Shown: piece by piece, positions 6,233 to 10,757 of the stretch
Position numbering within the stretch: position 1 is the stretch's first letter
Layout: each line of letters begins with the position of its first letter
Source of the DNA: Bacteroidales bacterium
GTDB taxonomy: Bacteria; Bacteroidota; Bacteroidia; Bacteroidales; Dysgonomonadaceae
DNA length: 10,757 bases
Assembly: GCA_012799155.1 (NCBI GenBank)
Contig: JAAZLV010000061.1
Location: 1 to 10,757, forward strand
Direction of reading: 5' to 3'
The notes under the pieces: generated by a model
The model's input: the letters and a program-made list of their open reading frames with translations, nothing else
Databases searched by the model: none
Told to the model about the DNA's origin: nothing
Program-made: the position numbers and the translations under genes

Positions 6233-7180
6233 ATGCAGTTTTTGTATCACAAATATAGGATTATTTTACCGTTCTTTGTCATTCTCTCAGTTTTATTTGT
6301 TCCTGCCAGACTCAACGGACAACAGAGGGTGAGCACCTACGAGGCCTACATTGATCGTTACGGCGAGACGGCAGTTGAACATATGGAACGATATCGCATA
6401 CCTGCATCGATCACCCTGGCACAGGGCATTCTGGAGTCGGGTGCAGGTATGAGTGAACTGGCACGGCGTTCCAACAATCACTTTGGCATCAAGTGTCATC
6501 GCGGTTGGAACGGTCCGTCGGTCTATGCGGCCGACGATACTCCCAACGACTGCTTCCGAAGCTATGAAACCGTGGAAGAGTCTTATCAAGATCACTCTGA
6601 GTTCCTAGTGGCAGGCGTACGTTACCGTAGTCTATTTGAACTATCGCTGACCGACTACAAAGGGTGGGCCAGGGGTTTACAGAAGTCGGGCTACGCCACC
6701 GACAGGGCCTATGCCAACAAACTGATCAAACTGATTGAAGATTATGAGCTCTATCGCTTTGATGACCCGAAGTACCGCAAGGGGGTAAGCCGACGTGAGC
6801 GGGAGGAGCGGCGGCGCCTTGAGGCATCGCGGGCTATCTGGGAGCACCAGCCCTACATCACGCATGGATTGGTATATGTGATTGCCGTCAGCGGTGACAG
6901 CTACGCCGGTATTGCCCGCGAGTTTGGTTTTGATCCGGAGGAGCTTTTGAAATACAACGAGGTGCCTGCCGACTTTCCACTGAGTGAGGGAGACATCGTC
7001 TATTTCCAGAAGAAGAAAGCCAGGGCTGACAAACCGTATGAATTTCATACCGTACAGGTGGGTGAATCGATGTACAGCATCTCACAAAAATATGGCATCC
7101 GGATGCGGAACCTCTATCGACTGAACAAGAAGAGCTACGAATACATTCCCGAGGAGGGAGATGTTCTCAAACTGAGATAG
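6233..7180 (+). CDS. Secreted GH73 glucosaminidase with two LysM domains
   Basis: This is probably a peptidoglycan hydrolase (endo-beta-N-acetylglucosaminidase, FlgJ/GH73 type) acting in the periplasm. Residues 1 to about 29 form a signal peptide or signal anchor (hydrophobic RIILPFFVILSVLFVP). The catalytic domain covers about 34-175, with ITLAQGILESGAG carrying the expected catalytic glutamate E68, then NNHFGIKCHRGWNG (81-94) and the YATDRAYANKLIKLIEDYEL end (154-173). A very charged linker (181-200) leads to two LysM modules, about 213-259 and 271-314, which would bind glycan strands. The length is 315 residues. The ATG at 6233 is preferred over a GTG at 6203: the longer form would overlap the deaminase gene and put ten extra residues before the signal peptide, and 6203 is the last base of the -7 box. 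Confidence 0.88.
   Translation: MQFLYHKYRIILPFFVILSVLFVPARLNGQQRVSTYEAYIDRYGETAVEHMERYRIPASITLAQGILESGAGMSELARRSNNHFGIKCHRGWNGPSVYAADDTPNDCFRSYETVEESYQDHSEFLVAGVRYRSLFELSLTDYKGWARGLQKSGYATDRAYANKLIKLIEDYELYRFDDPKYRKGVSRREREERRRLEASRAIWEHQPYITHGLVYVIAVSGDSYAGIAREFGFDPEELLKYNEVPADFPLSEGDIVYFQKKKARADKPYEFHTVQVGESMYSISQKYGIRMRNLYRLNKKSYEYIPEEGDVLKLR
6250..6257 (-). promoter_or_regulatory. Candidate -7 box for cdd, inside the glucosaminidase gene
   Basis: On the minus strand this reads TATATTTG, a TAnnTTTG match, 21 bases upstream of the deaminase ATG at 6228 and inside the signal-peptide codons of the divergent gene. No clear -33 TTTG is visible. Transcription would start near 6243. Confidence 0.4.
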
Positions 7181-7211
7181 GTGAATAGGTTACTACGTTA
7201 TGAAGTTTATA

Positions 7212-7259
7212 GTTCATGGTTCATGGATCATGGTTCAGAGTTCAGGATTCATCGTTCGA
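7212..7259. repeat. Degenerate heptamer array, GTTCATG type (about seven units)
   Basis: Seven consecutive 7-base units, the last incomplete, follow the consensus GTTCATG; the first two are exact (7212, 7219). The TTCA core is kept in most units, while the last three bases drift. It lies in the gap between the glucosaminidase gene and the DUF4290 gene, about 54 bases before the latter's start. The rest of this gap (7181-7211 and 7260-7313) shows no clear promoter or terminator. Confidence 0.75.
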
Positions 7260-7313
7260 AATTTAAATATACTGAACGGTGACAGCTGAATGCAAAAAAA
7301 ATATATTACAACA

Positions 7314-7910
7314 ATGCAATACAACACACAAAAAGAGAAACTGCTTTTGCCGGAATATGGCCGCAACATCCAGAATATGGTAGACCACTGCGTGGCCATC
7401 GCTGATCCGGAGGAGAGAAGGCGGTGTGCTTATGCCGTGATTGACATCATGGGCAACCTGTTCCCGCACTTGCGCGATGTGAACAACTTCAAACACATCC
7501 TCTGGGATCACCTGGCAATCATGTCGGACTTCCAGCTCGACATTGAGTATCCCTATGAGGTGATCAAGAAAGAGGATCTCTACTCTGCACCGGGGCACCT
7601 CGATTACAGTCGTCCCACGATGCGCTTCCGCCACTACGGCAAGATCCTGGAACGGATGGTGAAGATCGCCTCCGATATGGAGGAGGGTGAACCGCGTGAA
7701 CAACTGATACGGATGCTGCTCGGTCAGATGAAACGATCTTATACCCAGTGGAACAAGGAGGCTGACGATGAGAAGATCTTTCACGACCTGAGGGATCTCT
7801 CAAAAGGCAAGATCGACTTGAACAGCAGCCATTACACCATTCCTGATATCAAGATGAACGGCAACAATCGGGATAAGCTAAAGAATATAAAGTACCAACG
7901 TAGAAAATAG
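7314..7910 (+). CDS. DUF4290 protein of unknown function
   Basis: The protein (198 residues from the ATG at 7314) matches my memory of DUF4290, a conserved Bacteroidetes family with no known function. The typical start is MQYNTQKEKLLLPEYGRNIQ; HLRDVNNFKHILWDHLAIMS (about 52-71) and the basic C-terminal tail DKLKNIKYQRRK are also characteristic. There is no signal peptide or membrane helix, so it is cytoplasmic; the basic tail would suit RNA or DNA contact, which is speculation. An ATG at 7290 would add eight residues; 7314 is preferred because family members start at this point. rimM follows after four bases, which suggests co-transcription and translational coupling. Confidence 0.85.
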   Translation: MQYNTQKEKLLLPEYGRNIQNMVDHCVAIADPEERRRCAYAVIDIMGNLFPHLRDVNNFKHILWDHLAIMSDFQLDIEYPYEVIKKEDLYSAPGHLDYSRPTMRFRHYGKILERMVKIASDMEEGEPREQLIRMLLGQMKRSYTQWNKEADDEKIFHDLRDLSKGKIDLNSSHYTIPDIKMNGNNRDKLKNIKYQRRK

Positions 7911-7914
7911 CATC

Positions 7915-8436
7915 ATGATCTCAGCAAATGATCTACTGCCGGTTGCCCGCACTCAGAAACCTTATGGTATCAGGGGTGAGTTGGTGCTGCTCTTCAACCG
8001 AAGAGAGTATGCTGAACTGGATGCGGATGATTATTTTCTGGCTATTGAGGGTATCCCGGTACCCTTCCGGGTGGAGGAGTTCACTTTCGTGACCGACACT
8101 TCTGCCAGGGTCAAATTTGAAGATGTGGACAATGAGCAGGCTGCCGCACGCTACAGCCGTCTCGAGGTGCTGCTGCCGCGTAAGTTGGTAGAGACAGTCG
8201 ATGCGGAGGAGGAAAACGACTGGCGCATGTTCATCGGTTTTACCATCACCGATCAGCATGGTGTGACACTGGGCGTTGTGGAGGAGGTAGAAGATGCCAC
8301 CATCAACGTGCTGTTCATAGTCAGAGACGGCGACAAGGAGCATCTGATCCCTGCAACTGAGGATTTTATTGTTGCTGTGGATGAGAAGCACAAAACCATC
8401 GAGATGTTTATTCCCGAAGGATTGATTGAGGAGTGA
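7915..8436 (+). CDS. rimM: Ribosome maturation factor RimM
   Basis: RimM binds ribosomal protein S19 and helps mature the head of the 30S subunit. The N-terminal RimM domain (about 1-90) opens with LLPVARTQKPYGIRGELVL, the family's usual KxxGxxGE pattern. The PRC-barrel (about 100-173) contains GFTITDQHGVTLGVVEEV and ends with the characteristic IPATEDFIVAVDEKHKTIEM and IPEGLIE. At 173 residues it is full length. The ATG is four bases after the DUF4290 stop. The end of the gene carries the ribosome binding site of the next gene: GAGGAG at 8428-8433 directly precedes the TGA stop. Confidence 0.95.
   Translation: MISANDLLPVARTQKPYGIRGELVLLFNRREYAELDADDYFLAIEGIPVPFRVEEFTFVTDTSARVKFEDVDNEQAAARYSRLEVLLPRKLVETVDAEEENDWRMFIGFTITDQHGVTLGVVEEVEDATINVLFIVRDGDKEHLIPATEDFIVAVDEKHKTIEMFIPEGLIEE
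8428..8433 (+). promoter_or_regulatory. Shine-Dalgarno site for the ABC ATPase gene
   Basis: GAGGAG ends ten bases before the ATG at 8444 and abuts the rimM stop codon. It is the clearest Shine-Dalgarno match noted at a gene start in the window and supports 8444 over the in-frame TTG at 8426. Ribosomes ending rimM would pass directly over it. Confidence 0.55.
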
Positions 8437-8443
8437 ACAGATC

Positions 8444-9475
8444 ATGTGCAGCTGCTCAACTGACAGAACAAACAGGCCCTTTCTCCAACTCAACCGGGTC
8501 AGCATTGGTTATCACTCGCACGGGCATCCACATATCGTACAGTCGGATCTCACCCTTACTGCCCGTGAAGGGGAACTTATCGCCCTGATTGGCAAGAATG
8601 GTTGCGGCAAATCAACCCTGCTGCGCTCCATTGCCTCGCTGCAACCCATCTGGTCGGGAAACATCCTGCTCAACGGCAAGGATATCCACACCCTCACCCC
8701 TAAAAAAAGAGCACGACTGCTCTCCATCGTACTCACCGGACAGGAGTCGGTAGCCTCCTTCACCGTGCGGGAGCTGATTGCCATCGGGCGGGATCCTTAC
8801 ACAGGCTGGCTGGGCAGTCTCACGGAGGAGGATCAACAAGTCATAGACCGTGCCATCGCGATGACCTACCTCGAAGGGTTTGGTGAGCGCAACATCCACG
8901 AGCTCTCCGACGGTGAACGGCAGCGTGTCTTCATTGCACGTGCGTTGACCCAGGACACCCCCCTGATACTGCTCGACGAACCTACCTCGCACCTCGACCT
9001 TCCCAACCGTATCAACATCATGCTGCTGCTGCAAAAGCTGGCACGCGAGACCGGCAAGACCATCTTCATCTCTACACACGAACTGGAAACCGCCATGCAG
9101 GTGGCCGACAAGCTCTGGCTGATGGAGCAGGGAAAGGGAATCACCGTGGGGACCCCTGAGGATCTGGTGCTCAACGGCAGCTTCGACATTGTTTTTCGTC
9201 ACCCCTCCTACGAGTTTGACAAGGAGTATGGCAGCTTCGTGGTGCAAAAGCAACTCGACAAGCGGATCACCACCCAGGTGTCGCACCCGGACGGGTTGAT
9301 GGCACGCTGGACCACCAAGGCACTCTCCCGTAAGGGATGGCGCATTGCTGCTGATGCCCCCCTCCAACTCATGGTCGATGAGGAACAGAACCGTTGGGTT
9401 GTCAATAGTGGCAACAGGCAGGTTGTGAGCCACAGCATCGATGAGATGTTGCGGAGCCTGTCAGAAATGGATTAA
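8444..9475 (+). CDS. FecE-like ABC transporter ATPase with C-terminal extension
   Basis: This is the ATP-hydrolysing subunit of an importer of the iron-siderophore/cobalamin/haem class (FecE, FepC, BtuD), acting at the cytoplasmic face of the inner membrane. All ATPase motifs are intact: Walker A GKNGCGKST (50-58), Q-loop Q100, signature LSDGERQR (154-161), Walker B LILLDEP (174-180) and H-loop H212. The ABC domain ends near residue 255, the usual length; about 90 further residues (to 343) form an extension I recall from Bacteroidetes relatives but cannot assign. No permease or binding-protein gene is in the window, so the substrate is unknown and the partners must be encoded elsewhere. The start follows the rimM stop by seven bases, so it is probably in the rimM operon, an unusual place for a nutrient importer subunit. 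Confidence 0.88.
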   Translation: MCSCSTDRTNRPFLQLNRVSIGYHSHGHPHIVQSDLTLTAREGELIALIGKNGCGKSTLLRSIASLQPIWSGNILLNGKDIHTLTPKKRARLLSIVLTGQESVASFTVRELIAIGRDPYTGWLGSLTEEDQQVIDRAIAMTYLEGFGERNIHELSDGERQRVFIARALTQDTPLILLDEPTSHLDLPNRINIMLLLQKLARETGKTIFISTHELETAMQVADKLWLMEQGKGITVGTPEDLVLNGSFDIVFRHPSYEFDKEYGSFVVQKQLDKRITTQVSHPDGLMARWTTKALSRKGWRIAADAPLQLMVDEEQNRWVVNSGNRQVVSHSIDEMLRSLSEMD

Positions 9476-9525
9476 CAGGAGTGAAATCCCCATCATGGTA
9501 ACAGTGTGAGCAACCTGTTTTTTAT

Positions 9526-9533
9526 TATCTTTG
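9526..9533 (+). promoter_or_regulatory. Candidate -7 box for dxr
   Basis: TATCTTTG, followed by CA, is an exact TAnnTTTG match 27 bases before the dxr ATG. The best -33 candidate is a poor TGTG at 9505-9508 (17-base spacing). It suggests dxr can be transcribed apart from the upstream genes. Confidence 0.5.
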
Positions 9534-9560
9534 CATCCTGATATAGGGAAATCTCCTTCA

Positions 9561-10721
9561 ATGGAAGTGAAAAAAAGAAATATTGCAATTCTTGGATCTA
9601 CCGGCTCCATCGGCCGGCAGGCACTTGATGTGATTGCCTCCTATCCGGAACGGTTTGAAGCATATGCACTGGTGGCAAACAACAGTGTGGAACTGCTTAT
9701 CGAGCAGGCACGACGTTTCCTCCCCGAGGTGGTGGTGATAGCCAACGAGTCGAAATACTCCCAGTTAAGGGAAGCGCTCAGCGACCTGCCCATCAAGGTG
9801 TGGTGCGGTAGTGGAGCCATTGAGGAGATTGTGAGGGATGAAGCGATTGACATGGTGCTCACCGCCATGGTAGGGTTCTCGGGACTCAAACCGACAATCA
9901 GTGCCATCGCTGCCGGTAAGACCATCGCCCTGGCCAATAAGGAGACACTGGTTGTTGCCGGTGAGCTGATTACCTCCCTGGCACTCGAGAAGCGTACAGC
10001 GGTGCTGCCTGTCGACTCGGAACACTCGGCCATCTTTCAGTGTCTCAACGGTGAAGGAGCCAACCCCATCGAGAAGATACTGCTCACTGCCTCAGGAGGT
10101 CCCTTCCGCAACTTCAGCAGCGAACAGCTCCGGAGAGTGACCCGTGCCCAGGCATTGGCCCATCCCAACTGGAACATGGGAGAGAAGGTGACCATCGACT
10201 CCTCCACGCTGATGAACAAGGGGTTCGAGATGATTGAAGCCAAATGGCTCTTTGGTGTTGAGCCCTCGCAGATTGAGGTGCTGGTGCATCCACAGTCGAT
10301 CATCCACTCCATGGTGCAGTTCGAGGACCGCTCGATCATTGCCCAACTGGGTCAACCCGACATGCGGATGCCTATTCAGTATGCTTTCTCCTACCCTGAG
10401 CGGCTTCGTTCAAATATCCCGCCAGTCGACTTCTTCACGTTGTCGCAGCTCACCTTCGAGCGTCCCGACCGGGAGAAGTTTCCCAATCTCACTTACGCCT
10501 ACGAAGCGATTGACAAGGGTGGCAACATGCCCTGCATCCTCAACGCTGCCAATGAGGTGGCTGTAGGGATGTTTTTGCAGGAGCGTATCGGTTACACTGA
10601 GATGAGCCACCTGATCGCCGAGACGATGCAGAAGGCAACATTCCTGCAATCACCCTCACTCGATGACTACCTGCAATCGGATGCCGAGACCCGCACCATC
10701 ATCAGCGAGCTGGCCCATTAG
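9561..10721 (+). CDS. dxr: 1-deoxy-D-xylulose-5-phosphate reductoisomerase
   Basis: Dxr converts 1-deoxy-D-xylulose 5-phosphate to 2-C-methyl-D-erythritol 4-phosphate with NADPH, the committed step of the MEP isoprenoid pathway (target of fosmidomycin), in the cytoplasm. The NADPH-binding loop GSTGSIG is at 12-18 and ANKETLV at 125-131. Metal ligands are D152 and E154 in VDSEHSAIFQ and E223 in MNKGFEMIEA. The phosphate-site SGGPF (178-182), HPNWNMG (201-207) and the C-terminal NAANEVAV (328-335) are also present. The length of 386 residues is normal. The ATG at 9561 is chosen because it starts ten residues before the Rossmann loop, as usual, and a TTG at 9531 lies inside the -7 box. It follows the ABC ATPase gene after 85 bases. 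Confidence 0.97.
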   Translation: MEVKKRNIAILGSTGSIGRQALDVIASYPERFEAYALVANNSVELLIEQARRFLPEVVVIANESKYSQLREALSDLPIKVWCGSGAIEEIVRDEAIDMVLTAMVGFSGLKPTISAIAAGKTIALANKETLVVAGELITSLALEKRTAVLPVDSEHSAIFQCLNGEGANPIEKILLTASGGPFRNFSSEQLRRVTRAQALAHPNWNMGEKVTIDSSTLMNKGFEMIEAKWLFGVEPSQIEVLVHPQSIIHSMVQFEDRSIIAQLGQPDMRMPIQYAFSYPERLRSNIPPVDFFTLSQLTFERPDREKFPNLTYAYEAIDKGGNMPCILNAANEVAVGMFLQERIGYTEMSHLIAETMQKATFLQSPSLDDYLQSDAETRTIISELAH

Positions 10722-10741
10722 TATAACAACGAAACAACATA

Positions 10742-10757
10742 ATAACGAAATAACGAA
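10742..10757. repeat. Tandem 8-base repeat downstream of dxr, cut by the window edge
   Basis: Two exact copies of ATAACGAA (10742, 10750) run to the window edge, preceded by related AT-rich sequence from 10722. The array may continue outside the window. It is similar in style to, but different in unit from, the heptamer arrays. Confidence 0.45.

Noticed and set aside
7263..7784. A 173-codon open frame antisense to the DUF4290 gene
   Set aside because: It covers the conserved DUF4290 coding sequence and has no identifiable domain or promoter.
8426..8443. Earlier TTG start for the ABC ATPase gene
   Set aside because: The TTG overlaps the end of rimM and lies before the GAGGAG site, which is correctly spaced for the ATG at 8444.
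7933..8505. A 190-codon open frame antisense to rimM
   Set aside because: RimM is unmistakable on the plus strand and the antisense frame has no family resemblance.
8612..9433. A 273-codon open frame antisense to the ABC ATPase gene
   Set aside because: The plus-strand frame carries all ABC motifs in order; the antisense product has no recognisable domain and is rich in His/Gly/Leu, as expected from the complement of a coding strand.
9500..9525. Possible terminator between the ABC ATPase gene and dxr
   Set aside because: AACAG and CTGTT pair over only five bases around a ten-base loop before a T-rich stretch; the stem is too weak and the T-rich part overlaps the dxr promoter box.
9531..9560. 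Earlier TTG start for dxr
   Set aside because: It lies within the TATCTTTG box; the ATG at 9561 gives the normal Dxr N-terminus.

Overview
The window looks like ordinary chromosome of a Bacteroidetes bacterium, probably order Bacteroidales and near Dysgonomonadaceae/Porphyromonadaceae. The family assignment is inference. The evidence is the set of lineage-typical proteins (DUF4290, a DUF4348-like lipoprotein, DUF4922, and an SerB with two N-terminal ACT domains), several TAnnTTTG -7 promoter boxes, mostly weak Shine-Dalgarno signals, and moderate GC. I see no rRNA, tRNA, CRISPR array, insertion sequence, integrase or phage gene.

Left part (1-5066, minus strand). Four genes run leftwards like one operon: a DUF4922 HIT-superfamily protein (4224-5066), serB (2894-4126), a soluble protein resembling the cytoplasmic tail of CPA2-type Na+/H+ antiporters (1971-2870), and a large TPR protein that leaves the window at base 1 (1-1959, 653 codons visible). 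The gaps are 97, 23 and 11 bases. A good Bacteroidetes promoter (5087-5119, minus) lies just upstream of the first gene. The gap before serB is filled with degenerate 7-base repeats.

Middle (5067-7180). A 169-base divergent promoter region separates the left block from a small lipoprotein gene (5236-5736, plus). That gene converges with a cytidine deaminase gene (5746-6228, minus) with only nine bases between the stop codons. The deaminase is divergent from a secreted GH73 glucosaminidase with two LysM domains (6233-7180, plus). Only four bases separate these two starts, and the candidate -7 boxes of each lie on the far side of the other's start.

Right part (7181-10757, plus strand). A second 7-base repeat array (7212-7259) precedes a DUF4290 gene, rimM, a FecE-like ABC ATPase with a C-terminal extension, and dxr. 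The first three are tightly packed (gaps of 4 and 7 bases). dxr has its own promoter-like box in an 85-base gap. From memory, many Bacteroidales have murA and an M23 peptidase gene among DUF4290, rimM and dxr; here both are absent and the ABC ATPase lies between rimM and dxr.

Most genes are housekeeping: serine synthesis (serB), pyrimidine salvage (cytidine deaminase), 30S ribosome maturation (rimM), isoprenoid precursors (dxr) and wall turnover (glucosaminidase). I found no convincing new defence or mobile system. The best leads are the antiporter tail without a transporter, the heptamer arrays next to serB and DUF4290, the face-to-face promoter arrangement, and the orphan ABC ATPase.
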